This document shows, piece after piece, positions 45,185 through 54,757 of a stretch of 64,000 bases of DNA. Source of the stretch: Roseibium sp. (GTDB lineage Bacteria > Pseudomonadota > Alphaproteobacteria > Rhizobiales > Stappiaceae); the NCBI GenBank assembly GCA_017643925.1, contig JAEPML010000011.1, forward strand, positions 62,001-126,000, in the 5' to 3' direction. The position numbers and the translations under genes are program-made. The notes under the pieces are model-generated. The model saw only the letters and a list, made by a program, of their open reading frames with translations. It made no database searches and had not been told where the DNA came from. Positions within the stretch are counted from its first letter, which is position 1, and the number at the start of each line of letters is the position of its first letter.

Positions 45185-45811
45185 TTAGCCGCGTACCAGG
45201 GACATGAATTTGGCCTGCTCGGCCGGGTCGTCCTGGAAAACGCCTGTAAACTGTGTGGTGATCGTGGAGACCCCCGGTTTCTGCACGCCGCGCATGGTCA
45301 TGCACTGATGCTCGGCCTCGAGCATGACAGCCAGGCCGCGCGGTGCGAGCGCATCGTCAATGACGGACGCGATCTGTGCCGTCAAGTTTTCCTGTGTCTG
45401 CAGGCGCTTTGCATAGATATCCACCACGCGCGCGAGCTTTGACAGGCCGACCACGCCTTCTGCCGGATAATAGGCAATATGGGCTTCGCCGATGAAGGGC
45501 AGCATGTGGTGTTCGCAATGCGAGTGAAACGGGATGCCGCGCACCAGAACGATGTCCTGGTAGCCGCCAACATCCTCGAAGGTTCGCTCGAGATGTTCGG
45601 CCGGGTCTTCGAAATAGCCGCTATATAGCTGGCTCAGTGCCTTTGTGACACGCTTTGGCGTGTCCAGCAGACCTTCCCGGTCCGGATCGTCGCCAGTCCA
45701 CGCGAGAATCGTGCGCACTGCCGATTCCACTTCCTCGCGGCTCGGTCGATGCAATTGGTCCGGCGTCTTTCTTTCGAAGGTCTTTTCAACCGGCTTGAGG
45801 ACAGCGTCCAT
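45185..45811 (-). CDS. folE: GTP cyclohydrolase I
   Basis: FolE (EC 3.5.4.16) turns GTP into dihydroneopterin triphosphate for folate or pterin synthesis. The 208 residues contain the zinc site with Cys and His in [20 protein letters not shown] and a later Cys in [14 protein letters not shown] 45811 is preferred since GAGGA stands six bases upstream; ATG 45847 would add 12 residues. hisI follows on the same strand. An inverted-repeat cluster lies upstream. Confidence 0.95.
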   Translation of the reverse strand: MDAVLKPVEKTFERKTPDQLHRPSREEVESAVRTILAWTGDDPDREGLLDTPKRVTKALSQLYSGYFEDPAEHLERTFEDVGGYQDIVLVRGIPFHSHCEHHMLPFIGEAHIAYYPAEGVVGLSKLARVVDIYAKRLQTQENLTAQIASVIDDALAPRGLAVMLEAEHQCMTMRGVQKPGVSTITTQFTGVFQDDPAEQAKFMSLVRG

Positions 45812-45939
45812 GGGGATCCTCGCAATTTTACCCTTGTCACTCGTCATACGGCGCTCGTTGGTGCACAGATCATTTGGCCCTGAAAACGCGGACCCATATC
45901 ATACTCCACCCAAAAAGCGAACGCACAGTTTCTGAGCGG

Positions 45940-45984
45940 GTTAAGTTGATATCAAGCGCACATGCGACTTAACAAATATCAACT
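45940..45984. promoter_or_regulatory. Interleaved inverted repeats between folE and the IscU-like gene
   Basis: GTTAAGT (45940-45946) pairs with ACTTAAC (45967-45973), and AGTTGATAT (45944-45952) pairs perfectly with ATATCAACT (45976-45984). TTGATATCAA is itself a palindrome. This is likely an operator for one of the divergent genes. Confidence 0.45.
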
Positions 45985-46092
45985 GCGACCACTCTGCCCC
46001 TTGCGAATTTGCCGTGGCTCCTGATCTATATATATGAAAGTACCATGCCAGCAATGTGGCGCGTGATCACTGGCTTTCACGAAGAGGCGAGA

Positions 46093-46545
46093 ATGCTTGA
46101 CGACATTTACAACTCGAAGATCCTTGAATTCGCGGGAAACATTCCGCGGATCGGTCGTCTCGAAAGCCCTGACGCAACGGCAAAGGCGCATTCCAAGCTC
46201 TGCGGTTCGACCGTTGTTGTTGACATTAACGTGAAGGACGGTGTTGTCACCGACTTTGCCCACGATGTGAAAGCCTGCGCATTGGGACAGGCCTCGTCTT
46301 CGATCATGGCGGGAAATGTTGTCGGAGCAACGTCAGACGAATTGCGCGAAGTACAAAAGACCATGCGGGCCATGCTCAAGGAAGGCGGAGAGGCGCCAAC
46401 CGGCCGCTTCGAGGACCTGAAATTTCTTGAGCCTGTTCGTGAGTACAAGGCCCGCCACGCGTCGACCCTGCTGACATTCGACGCCGTCGTCGATGCTCTC
46501 GACCAGATTGAAAGCAAGGCAAAGGCGGATGGCGCGGCCGCCTGA
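46093..46545 (+). CDS. IscU/NifU-like iron-sulfur scaffold protein
   Basis: 150-residue scaffold protein. The N-terminus MLDDIYNSKILEFAGNIP is typical. The first ligand-type Cys is in AHSKLCGSTV and the second in DVKACALGQASSSIM; the third is not found at the usual place, as in alphaproteobacterial SUF-linked members. It likely holds nascent [2Fe-2S] clusters in the cytoplasm. ATG 46093 follows GAGGCGAGA. Longer frames upstream lack this. yidD follows after 29 bases. Confidence 0.9.
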   Translation: MLDDIYNSKILEFAGNIPRIGRLESPDATAKAHSKLCGSTVVVDINVKDGVVTDFAHDVKACALGQASSSIMAGNVVGATSDELREVQKTMRAMLKEGGEAPTGRFEDLKFLEPVREYKARHASTLLTFDAVVDALDQIESKAKADGAAA

Positions 46546-46574
46546 TCGCCGCCATCCTTGAGCCGACCTGTCTC

Positions 46575-46934
46575 ATGTGCGCTCCGACAAAATCAGAAAA
46601 AGCATCCACGTCCGACAGGCCGGTCTCGATACCCGGCAGGTTGGCAATCGGGCTGATCTGGGTCTACAGGCATTCCCTGTCGCTGTTCATGGGGCGGGGG
46701 TGCCGCTATGCACCGACCTGCTCCGATTATACTGAACAGGCGATCCGCAGATACGGCTTCTGGGCCGGAGGCTGGATCGGGCTGGCGCGTATCGTGAGAT
46801 GCAACCCCATGGGTGCGTCAGGATTTGACCCCATCCCCGAGCATCTAGCCCAAGACGCCCGCTGGTATTTGCCATGGCGCTACGGTCGCTGGACCGGGAG
46901 GCATATCGACAAAGAACACCGCCTGGATGTCTAG
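46575..46934 (+). CDS. yidD: YidD, membrane protein insertion efficiency factor
   Basis: 119-residue protein of the YidD family. It has the amphipathic N-terminal helix LAIGLIWVYRHSLSLFMGR and the signature CRYAPTCSDYTEQAIRRYG, followed by ARIVRCNPMGASGFDPIP. YidD assists YidC-mediated insertion at the inner membrane. Usually it is next to rnpA-yidC; here it follows an iron-sulfur scaffold gene, as in many alphaproteobacteria. Confidence 0.95.
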   Translation: MCAPTKSEKASTSDRPVSIPGRLAIGLIWVYRHSLSLFMGRGCRYAPTCSDYTEQAIRRYGFWAGGWIGLARIVRCNPMGASGFDPIPEHLAQDARWYLPWRYGRWTGRHIDKEHRLDV

Positions 46935-47040
46935 ATAGAGTTCTTCGTTTCCGGACTTGAAAAACTGCAGCTTATGTTTGGGTTGACCTAGAGAGAGGTG
47001 GGTGCAACCCTCAGGCACCTTGTCGGAGGCGGAGGACCCG

Positions 47041-48831
47041 ATGGACCTGCGCGATTTTCATTTCATCATGATCAAGCCCACTCATTACGATGATGATGGC
47101 TACCCGATCCAGTGGCTGCGATCCGCCATCCCCTCCAACACACTGGCAAGCCTGAACGGCCTCGCAGAAGCAGCCCGTGAACGCAATGCGTTGGGCGAAG
47201 GTGTGCATATTCATCTTCATGCCTATGATGAAACCAACAAGCGGGTCATGCCGGGCAAAATCGCGCGCGATATCAAGAAGCGCGGCGGCAAAGCGTTGAT
47301 CGCGCTTGTCGGTGTCCAGTCCAACCAGTTTCCGCGCGCTGCGGACCTTGCCCGCAAATTCATGGCAGAGGGCGTGCAGACGGCCATAGGCGGGTTTCAC
47401 GTTTCCGGCTGCATTTCCATGCTGGACGAAATGCCGGCTGAGCTGGTCGAGTTGCAAGATGAAGGTGTCAGCTATTTTGCCGGGGAAGCCGAAGACCGAA
47501 GACTTGATCAGGTTTTCCGGGATGCCTGGGACAGTGATCTGAAGCCGCTTTACAATTTCATGGCTGACCTGCCTTCGCTTGGCGGCGAGCCAACGCCAAT
47601 CCTTCCGTCCAAACACATCCAGTTCACTGCCGGCTCCCATTCCAGCTTCGATCTGGGGCGCGGGTGCCCTTACCAGTGCTCTTTCTGCACCATAATCAAC
47701 GTTCAGGGACGCAAGAGCCGTTTCAGGTCTGCCGACGACCTGGAACGGATCATCCGGGACAATTACGAGCAAGGTATCAACCGGTTTTTCATTACCGACG
47801 ACAATTTTGCCCGCAACCGGGAATGGGAACCTCTTTTCGACAGGCTTATCGCTCTGCGCGAAAAGGAAAATTTCGACATCAAGTTCATAATCCAGGTTGA
47901 TACGTTGTGTCACCGGATCGAAAATTTCATCGAAAAGGCGACGCGGGCAGGTGTGAACCGGGTCTTTATCGGGCTTGAAAACATCAATCCGGACAATCTG
48001 CTGGCCGCGAAAAAACGTCAGAACAAGATTACCGAGTACCGGGAAATGCTTCAAAAGTGGCGCAATCATGGGGCCACGACATATGCCGGATACATTATCG
48101 GTTTCCCGGGCGACACCAAGGAAGCGGTGTTGCGGGATGTCGAGATCATCAAGAAGGAATTACCGCTCGACCTTCTGGAGTTTTTCTACCTGACGCCGTT
48201 GCCGGGGTCGGAAGACCACAAGGTACTCCTCTCGAAAAACACCTGGATGGATCCGGATCTCAACAAGTACGATCTCAACCACCGGGTCTCACATCATCCG
48301 AAGATGACCGATACGGAATGGGAGGAAGCCTACAGGGAGGCTTGGGAGAGCTATTATTCCGACGAACATATCGAAACGGTGCTGCGCCGGGCAGCGGCCC
48401 ACCCGAAAGGGCGTCCGGGCAACAAGCTGTTCTTGATGATGTGGTTCAAGCTGATGGTGCAGCACGAGGGCGTTCATCCGCTGGAGGGCGGGTATTTCCG
48501 TCTGAAATTCCGGCGAGACCGGCGCAGCGGGCTGCCGATTGAACATCCACTGGTGTTCTATCCAAAATACTTCTGGCAGATTGTCAGCAAGCACTGGGCC
48601 AGCGTGGCAGCCGTCTGGCGGGTCCACCGGATTTACAAGAAGGTCAAGGCGTCGCCTGACCGGCGGAGCTATTCCGACATTGCCATCGCTCCGATGGACA
48701 AGGCTTCCGAGGAAGACCTTGCCATGATCAAGGAAACACGCGGCGGAACGGAAGCGGTCGCAAAAAGTGCCCGCGATGCGGCTTTGCGCAAGGCGGGCAA
48801 GGAGCGGGCGAAAGCTTCAGCCTCAGCGTGA
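47041..48831 (+). CDS. B12-binding-type radical SAM protein, unknown substrate
   Basis: 596-residue radical SAM enzyme. Residues about 1-175 form a cobalamin-binding-type Rossmann domain (contains LIALVGVQSNQFPRAADLA and TAIGGFHVSG). The radical SAM core follows, with GRGCPYQCSFCTIINVQG carrying CxxxCxxC near residue 218. A long C-terminal part (about 420-596) carries Trp- and His-rich sequence. Proteins of this kind methylate or rearrange unactivated carbons, as in the BchE and hopanoid enzymes. The substrate is unknown and no biosynthetic cluster surrounds it. ATG 47041 follows GGAGG. Its 3' end overlaps the convergent EamA gene by nine bases. Confidence 0.9.
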   Translation: MDLRDFHFIMIKPTHYDDDGYPIQWLRSAIPSNTLASLNGLAEAARERNALGEGVHIHLHAYDETNKRVMPGKIARDIKKRGGKALIALVGVQSNQFPRAADLARKFMAEGVQTAIGGFHVSGCISMLDEMPAELVELQDEGVSYFAGEAEDRRLDQVFRDAWDSDLKPLYNFMADLPSLGGEPTPILPSKHIQFTAGSHSSFDLGRGCPYQCSFCTIINVQGRKSRFRSADDLERIIRDNYEQGINRFFITDDNFARNREWEPLFDRLIALREKENFDIKFIIQVDTLCHRIENFIEKATRAGVNRVFIGLENINPDNLLAAKKRQNKITEYREMLQKWRNHGATTYAGYIIGFPGDTKEAVLRDVEIIKKELPLDLLEFFYLTPLPGSEDHKVLLSKNTWMDPDLNKYDLNHRVSHHPKMTDTEWEEAYREAWESYYSDEHIETVLRRAAAHPKGRPGNKLFLMMWFKLMVQHEGVHPLEGGYFRLKFRRDRRSGLPIEHPLVFYPKYFWQIVSKHWASVAAVWRVHRIYKKVKASPDRRSYSDIAIAPMDKASEEDLAMIKETRGGTEAVAKSARDAALRKAGKERAKASASA

Positions 48832-49722
48832 CGAGCAGGCGGTCGTCCTCTGTCGGACGAGCCGCCAGCCAAAGGTCATTCCCATCGCGGCGACAATGAT
48901 GGTCAGCGCCCCGAGAAGCTGAACCGGCTGCAGGCGATGGCCAAAGGCGGCATAGTCCACGAAGATCGCCACAACAGGGTAGATGAAGGAAAAGGCTCCC
49001 TGCAGGTAGGTCGGTAGCTTCTGTACCGCTCCATACATCAGGATGTACATGATGCCGGTGTGAACGATCCCCAGCGTGATCAGAGATCCCCATGCAGTTG
49101 TTGTCTCGGGCAAGGCGTTCCAGCTCGCAAAGGGCGCCAGCATCAAAATGCCGACACACACCTGGATGAGCGCAATCAGCTGTGGCGGGGTGCCGGTGAG
49201 TTTCTTGGTCAAGAGCGCTGCTACGGCCCAGAAGAACGCTGCGCTCAGGGCCAATCCGATCCCGAACAGGTAATTTGCATTGGCATAATCAGCCGCGTTG
49301 GGTTTGGCCAGAACGATCAGCAACACGCCGGAAAAGGCGATTGCGAGCCATCCAAGCTTGGTCGCGGTGACACGTTCACCGAGAAAGAGCGCTCCGAATC
49401 CCACGAGGATGAAAGGCTGGGTGTTGTAAACCGCCGTGGCGACGCCAATCGATGCCTCGCCATAGGCGCTGAACAGCATTGCCCAGTTGACGACAATCGA
49501 GATCCCGCCGACCACGGCGATTGCAAGCTGTTTCCAGGTCAGCGTTTTGCGCAAGAAACCCTGGGCTGCGCAGATCGCCAACAGGGCGGCGGCGCCAAAT
49601 GCACAGCGCCAGAAAACAACGTCGATGGCGGATTGCCCTGACAGCACGACGAACAGTCCGATCGTGCCGAGAATGGTCATGGCGGCGGTCATTTCCGTTG
49701 CGCCGCGTAAAGTCTTGTCCAT
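48823..49722 (-). CDS. EamA/DMT-family exporter
   Basis: 299-residue inner-membrane protein with ten predicted helices in two EamA repeats, the first starting MTILGTIGLFVVLSGQSAID. The drug/metabolite transporter family usually exports amino acids or related metabolites. It diverges from a Lrp/AsnC regulator, a common layout for amino-acid export. ATG 49722 follows GGAG at seven bases. An open frame upstream lacks membrane character. Confidence 0.92.
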   Translation of the reverse strand: MDKTLRGATEMTAAMTILGTIGLFVVLSGQSAIDVVFWRCAFGAAALLAICAAQGFLRKTLTWKQLAIAVVGGISIVVNWAMLFSAYGEASIGVATAVYNTQPFILVGFGALFLGERVTATKLGWLAIAFSGVLLIVLAKPNAADYANANYLFGIGLALSAAFFWAVAALLTKKLTGTPPQLIALIQVCVGILMLAPFASWNALPETTTAWGSLITLGIVHTGIMYILMYGAVQKLPTYLQGAFSFIYPVVAIFVDYAAFGHRLQPVQLLGALTIIVAAMGMTFGWRLVRQRTTACSSR

Positions 49723-49849
49723 TTGCGTCTCCAAAATCAATGTGTCGCAAAAGGATGGCAAGAGAATTGGGTTGCTTCTATTTGATTGATTAGGTTGTTT
49801 GGCTGATGTACCTTTTTTTCGAAGGCAAAAATTGAAATTGGCAAAATAA

Positions 49850-50305
49850 ATGAAAATCGACGATGCGGATCGGAAAATCATCGAAGCCCTGATCAGGGAT
49901 GCGCGGATGTCCTTGAAGGAGATTGCGGCGCATGTTGGCCTGTCTTCCCCGGGTGTGTCGGAACGGATCCGGCGTTTGCAGGAAAGAGGGATCATCCGCG
50001 GTTTCAGCGCGGATATCGATCACAAGGCCCTTGGATACAGCCTGCAGGCCATCGTGCGCATACGCCCCTTGCCGGGCAAGCTGCATATCGTTCAGCGGCT
50101 GATCGAGGACATTCCCGAGTTTTGCGAATGTGACAAGGTAACCGGAGAAGACTGTTTCATAGCCCGTCTCGTCGTGCCGACCATCGAGGATCTGGATGGG
50201 ATACTGGACAAGGTTGCCGACAAGGCCGAAACAAGCACATCCATCGTGAAGTCGCAGCCGATACGCAGGCGTCCTCCGCCGCTGGTTGTCGAAACGGCCA
50301 CCTGA
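49850..50305 (+). CDS. Lrp/AsnC family regulator
   Basis: 151-residue transcription factor. The N-terminal winged helix-turn-helix has DRKIIEALIRDARMSLKEIA and GLSSPGVSERIRRLQERG, and the C-terminal RAM domain has VRIRPLPGKLHIVQRLI. It likely controls the divergent EamA exporter in answer to an amino acid. No effector can be named. The start is ATG 49850, and the 127-base gap between the two genes should hold its site. Confidence 0.93.
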   Translation: MKIDDADRKIIEALIRDARMSLKEIAAHVGLSSPGVSERIRRLQERGIIRGFSADIDHKALGYSLQAIVRIRPLPGKLHIVQRLIEDIPEFCECDKVTGEDCFIARLVVPTIEDLDGILDKVADKAETSTSIVKSQPIRRRPPPLVVETAT

Positions 50306-50488
50306 AGCCCCAGTGCACATGCCGCATGGCTTGAAAGACGCTTCATTTCGAAGATGGAAGACGCACGGTCGGTGTAATTCCTTGCTGAAAGGCTTGCTGT
50401 TTTGCCTTGAATCCCCTATCAGCGGGCGGTTCCATATCTTTGATAACGCTTACCTGCCTTGTCTGCAGGAGTGAGCAGGAGAAAAACG

Positions 50489-52459
50489 ATGATCCAACTG
50501 ACTTTTCCCGACAATTCCGTGCGCGAATACGATCCCGGCACCACCGGCTTCGAAGTGGCGTCTGGTATTTCCAAGTCGCTCGCCAAAAAGGCCGTGGCGA
50601 TGGCTCTGGATGGAGAGCTGCAGGACCTTTCCGATCCGATCTCGTCCAACCACCAGATTGAAATTGTCACCCGTGACGATCCGCGCGCTCTGGAGCTGAT
50701 CCGCCACGATGCCGCGCATGTGATGGCAGAAGCGGTGCAGGAATTGTGGCCCGGAACCCAGGTCACGATCGGGCCGGTCATCGAAAACGGCTTTTATTAC
50801 GATTTCAAGCGCGTCCATCCCGACAGCGGCGAAGACTGGCCGTTTCATCCCGATGACCTGCCGGTAATCGAGAAAAAGATGCGCGAGATCATTTCGCGCG
50901 CCGCCCAGTTCACCAAGGAAGTCTGGACCCGCGAGGAAGCCAAGACCTATTTCGCCGCCAAGGGTGAGCATTACAAGGTCGAGCTCGTCGATGCCATTCC
51001 TGAAGACCAGGAAATCAAGATCTACAAGCAGGGTCAGTGGCTTGACCTGTGCCGGGGTCCGCATATGGCCTCCACGAAGCAGATCGGTGACGCTTTCAAG
51101 CTCATGAAGGTTGCGGGTGCCTATTGGCGCGGCGACAGCAACAACGAAATGCTGTCCCGCATCTATGCGACCGCCTGGCACAACGAGAAAGAACTCAAAG
51201 GCTACCTTCACATGCTGGAGGAAGCCGAAAAGCGTGACCACCGGAAACTCGGCCGGGAAATGGACCTGTTCCACTTCCAGGAAGAGGGGCCGGGCGTTGT
51301 CTTCTGGCACCCCAAGGGGTGGGACATGTTCCAGAGCCTCATCGCCTACAAGCGCCGGGTTCTGAAGGAGGACTACAAGGAGGTGAACGCACCGCAAGTG
51401 CTGCACACCTCGCTTTGGGAAACTTCTGGTCACTGGACCTGGTACAAGGAGAACATGTTCTCCGTGCAATGTGCCGATCCGGAAAGCGAAGACGACCGGG
51501 TCTTTGCGCTCAAGCCGATGAACTGTCCGGGGCACGTGCAGATCTTCAAGCACGGCCTGAAGAGCTATCGCGACCTTCCGTTGCGCATGGCCGAATTCGG
51601 GGTGGTCCACCGCTATGAGCCCTCTGGGGCGTTGCATGGGCTGATGCGCGTGCGTGGCTTTACCCAGGACGATGCTCATGTCTTCTGCACCGAGGAGCAG
51701 ATGGCAGACGAGTGTCTGAAGATCAACGACCTAATCCTGTCGGTCTACAAGGACTTCGGTTTTGAGGAAATCGTTGTCAAACTGTCGACCCGCCCGGAAA
51801 AACGTGTCGGATCCGACGAACTCTGGGATCATGCCGAAGAAGTCATGGCTGATGTTCTCAAGCAGATCGAGAGCCAGTCCGAAGGCCGCGTGAAGACGGA
51901 AATTCTTCCGGGCGAGGGGGCTTTCTATGGTCCCAAGTTCGAGTACACGCTGCGCGACGCGATTGGGCGTGAATGGCAATGCGGAACGACCCAGGTCGAT
52001 TTCAACCTGCCTGAACGCTTTGGTGCGTTCTACGTGGACAACAATGGCGAGAAGAAAACCCCGGTCATGATCCACCGGGCAATCTGTGGCTCCATGGAGC
52101 GTTTCCTCGGCATCCTGATCGAGAACTATGCCGGCCATTTCCCGTTGTGGTTTGCACCGCTTCAGATCGTTGTGGCGACCATCACCTCGGAAGCCAATGC
52201 ATATGGCCAGGAAGTGGCTGACATGCTCAAGGCCAAGGGGCTGAAGGTTGAGACAGACTTCCGCAACGAGAAGATCAACTACAAGGTCCGCGAGCATTCG
52301 CTGGCCAAGGTGCCCGTGATCATCGTTTGCGGCATGCGGGAAGCCGAGGAAAAAACCGTCAATGTGCGTCGGTTGGGGTCCAAGAACCAGACATCCATGG
52401 GACTGGATGAGGCCATCGCGGCCTTTGTCGAAGAAGCGACGCCGCCGGACTTGAAATAG
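50489..52459 (+). CDS. thrS: Threonyl-tRNA synthetase
   Basis: ThrRS (EC 6.1.1.3), 656 residues. TGS domain at about 1-63 ([20 protein letters not shown]), the editing domain with [12 protein letters not shown] near residue 73, then the class II catalytic core with motif 2 ([21 protein letters not shown]) and the zinc site including Cys in [10 protein letters not shown], and the anticodon-binding domain at the end. ATG 50489 is chosen because GAGCAGGAG precedes it. An earlier GTG at 50459 has no such site. Confidence 0.97.
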   Translation: MIQLTFPDNSVREYDPGTTGFEVASGISKSLAKKAVAMALDGELQDLSDPISSNHQIEIVTRDDPRALELIRHDAAHVMAEAVQELWPGTQVTIGPVIENGFYYDFKRVHPDSGEDWPFHPDDLPVIEKKMREIISRAAQFTKEVWTREEAKTYFAAKGEHYKVELVDAIPEDQEIKIYKQGQWLDLCRGPHMASTKQIGDAFKLMKVAGAYWRGDSNNEMLSRIYATAWHNEKELKGYLHMLEEAEKRDHRKLGREMDLFHFQEEGPGVVFWHPKGWDMFQSLIAYKRRVLKEDYKEVNAPQVLHTSLWETSGHWTWYKENMFSVQCADPESEDDRVFALKPMNCPGHVQIFKHGLKSYRDLPLRMAEFGVVHRYEPSGALHGLMRVRGFTQDDAHVFCTEEQMADECLKINDLILSVYKDFGFEEIVVKLSTRPEKRVGSDELWDHAEEVMADVLKQIESQSEGRVKTEILPGEGAFYGPKFEYTLRDAIGREWQCGTTQVDFNLPERFGAFYVDNNGEKKTPVMIHRAICGSMERFLGILIENYAGHFPLWFAPLQIVVATITSEANAYGQEVADMLKAKGLKVETDFRNEKINYKVREHSLAKVPVIIVCGMREAEEKTVNVRRLGSKNQTSMGLDEAIAAFVEEATPPDLK

Positions 52460-52490
52460 GCTGCACCTGCACCGAGATATCAGGCTGACG

Positions 52491-52511
52491 GCGCGCGCCA
52501 CCCGCGCGCGC
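52491..52511. terminator. GC-rich hairpin after thrS
   Basis: GCGCGCG pairs with CGCGCGC around a short loop, 32 bases after the thrS stop. No T-run follows, so termination is unproven. Confidence 0.3.
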
Positions 52512-52588
52512 TGTCATACAAGTGAAACAGGACATCTGGTATTTGGTTCTGAATTTGCCGATTTGTTCCCAGATCAAAGACGAACGCC

Positions 52589-53431
52589 GTGGATTACGCT
52601 GAATTCAGTTACGCCAATCCGGAACATCCGCCGCTGAAACGCTGGACGATCCGAATGATCGAGGGCATTTCGGGACGCGGGAAACTCATTGACCTTTACG
52701 AGACCTGGAAGACCACCATGGTCGGCACTTCGGATTACATCTGGAGCGACCTGCTTGGCCTGATCAATCTGGATGTCTCCGTGGCAGACGGCGAATGGCC
52801 ACCGAAGAATCTGCCCGATGGGCCCCTGGTGCTGATTGCAAATCACCCTTATGGCATCGGTGACGGTCTCGCGATCCTTTCGCTTGCCGAGAGGTTGAAC
52901 CGGCCCTTCAAGATCCTCATCAACAACGAGCTCCTGAAGGTGCCTGAAGTCCGGCCGTTTTCATTGCCGGTGGATTTCGAGGAAACCAAGCAGGCCCTGA
53001 AGACCAACATGGAAACGCGCAAGGAAGCCTTGCGTCTCCTGAAGGAAGGCACGACGATCATCGTGTTTCCGGGCGGCGGTGTTGCTACCGCCTCAAAACC
53101 TTTTGGACGCGCAGAGGAACTTCCCTGGAAGACCTTTACGGCCAAGATGATCAGATCATCCAAGGCAACCGTGCTGCCGCTCTATTTCGACGGGCAGAAC
53201 TCCTGGCTGTTTCACCTTGTCAGCAAATATTCGCTTACATTGCGCCTTTCGCTGCTCGTGCGTGAATTCCGCCGTATTCTGGGGTCTGCGATTTCGGCAC
53301 GCGCAGGCCGCCCGATCCCCTACGAGACGCTCTCCGGCCTTAGGGATCAGAAGGAAATCATGAATTTCCTACAGACCAAGGTCATGGAAATGGCACCGCC
53401 AAGACGCGAACGCCGACGCTTGAGCCGCTGA
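52589..53431 (+). CDS. Lysophospholipid acyltransferase-like protein
   Basis: 280-residue protein of the PlsC/glycerophospholipid acyltransferase superfamily. The catalytic block is LIANHPYGIGDG (H-x4-D) near residue 90, and the second block is IIVFPGGGVATA. It differs from PlsC itself and is closer to the hemolysin/OlsA-like group, so it may acylate a lyso-lipid such as lyso-ornithine lipid. The start is GTG 52589, with no strong ribosome-binding site. The C-terminus is basic (PRRERRRLSR). Confidence 0.88.
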   Translation: MDYAEFSYANPEHPPLKRWTIRMIEGISGRGKLIDLYETWKTTMVGTSDYIWSDLLGLINLDVSVADGEWPPKNLPDGPLVLIANHPYGIGDGLAILSLAERLNRPFKILINNELLKVPEVRPFSLPVDFEETKQALKTNMETRKEALRLLKEGTTIIVFPGGGVATASKPFGRAEELPWKTFTAKMIRSSKATVLPLYFDGQNSWLFHLVSKYSLTLRLSLLVREFRRILGSAISARAGRPIPYETLSGLRDQKEIMNFLQTKVMEMAPPRRERRRLSR

Positions 53432-53485
53432 GTTTCCCTCGGTTTTTCTCGTGAATTCGTCGCGTCAGACGCGCTTGAACCCGGT

Positions 53486-54583
53486 TCAGTTCGCCTGCGT
53501 CTGCTGTCCGATCAGTTCGCTTGTGCTCGTCACCACCTCGACCTCGCGGTCGTCTCCCGGATTGACCTGGAACGTGTGGAGATAGGTCCGGCCGTTGTTG
53601 CGCGCCAGGGCCTCGTATTCGCCTGAAGCGAGAATGAAGTCAGGGAAAGCGCCTGTTGCTTCGACCACCACGTCACCACCGGGGCTGAGAATGGACCAGG
53701 TGGTGTTGGCAATTGCCTCGCCGCCGCGCTCATTGACCAGCTTCAGCGTGATTTCGGCCGCCTTGTGCAGAATGGTCGCTTCGGTGAGCTTGCCTGGCAG
53801 GACCTGAATGTCCGCCCTGACAATGGCGTTCACATTCCCGTAGCGGCTCACGACGTGATAGGTATCGGCGCCGAGGCGCACGATGGATCCCGGTTTGACG
53901 TTGCTGGCGATCTTGTGCCTTTCGCCCCGCTCGTCAAATTTCATGCCGAATACATCGAAGGTCACTGGTTCACCGTCGATGTTGTCACCGTCCTTGAGCG
54001 CTGCTCCGAACTTGATGCCGCCTGCATTGAGCGTCACCATTTTCGACTGCACTTCCTTGCCGACAACGATGCTGTTGGTGGCCTGGGCGTAACCGTAGGC
54101 GGTGTGAATCAAGTACCGGCCAGGTTCCAGCCGGAATTCCGCATCCCCGCCCCGTGACGTCGCGACGAGCTGCAATCTGCCGTCCGCATTTGTGGTCTCT
54201 GAATAAATGCGCCAGATGAGGCCGTCATCCAGAGGCTTGCTGTCCGATGTCAGCTTTGCCAGCAGGTAAAGCGCTCCTTCCTGCAGGCCACCGCCAATAT
54301 TGGTAGACGAAGAGCGCGTCGCCGGCGCATAGGGAATTTCCGCGTCGGAGAACAGCGGCTCCGGCTCGCGGTCGAGCAGATTGATGATGGGATCTTCTGG
54401 CGGAAGAGACGGCGCGTTCGGGTCCGGCTTTGCAGCCGGAGGCATGGGCAGGTCGGCCGATTGCGCTTGAGCCGAAGTCGACTCAACCAGCAATGCCGAT
54501 GCGCTCATCGCCAGAACGAGAGCTGCAGTTATAACAACGCGCCCGAATTTCATGCCGCCGGAGACGGATATCTTTTCCAACAT
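53486..54583 (-). CDS. Secreted protein with beta-rich repeats, unknown function
   Basis: 365-residue exported protein. The signal peptide starts MKFGRVVITAALVLAMSA and cuts near AQA; a Pro-rich linker (LPMPPAAKPDPNAPSLPPE) follows. The rest is beta-rich with three similar blocks of the type RLQLVATSRGGDAEFRLEPG, GSIVRLGADTYHVVSRYGN and VVVEATGAFPDFILASGEY, like carboxypeptidase-regulatory or PEGA-type domains. No enzyme motif is seen. ATG 54583 was taken; ATG 54553 (at the signal start) is as likely. Confidence 0.78.
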   Translation of the reverse strand: MLEKISVSGGMKFGRVVITAALVLAMSASALLVESTSAQAQSADLPMPPAAKPDPNAPSLPPEDPIINLLDREPEPLFSDAEIPYAPATRSSSTNIGGGLQEGALYLLAKLTSDSKPLDDGLIWRIYSETTNADGRLQLVATSRGGDAEFRLEPGRYLIHTAYGYAQATNSIVVGKEVQSKMVTLNAGGIKFGAALKDGDNIDGEPVTFDVFGMKFDERGERHKIASNVKPGSIVRLGADTYHVVSRYGNVNAIVRADIQVLPGKLTEATILHKAAEITLKLVNERGGEAIANTTWSILSPGGDVVVEATGAFPDFILASGEYEALARNNGRTYLHTFQVNPGDDREVEVVTSTSELIGQQTQAN

Positions 54584-54757
54584 GCCCACTTCATTATCAC
54601 TTTGACTCAAAGAATTTTACCGTCTTTTTTGCTGTTGAGTCCGTTTTTCTCCATTGGTACCGAAATTCGGGCAAATTCAAGACGTCATTGATACAAGTTG
54701 ACATATGCCCCCGTTCAATTACGGGGATCGAGAGATCTAACCCAACAGGGCTGATAA

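Noticed and set aside
50306..50488. T-box or other riboswitch ahead of thrS
   Set aside because: No T-box sequence or convincing antiterminator, and T-boxes are not expected in proteobacteria.
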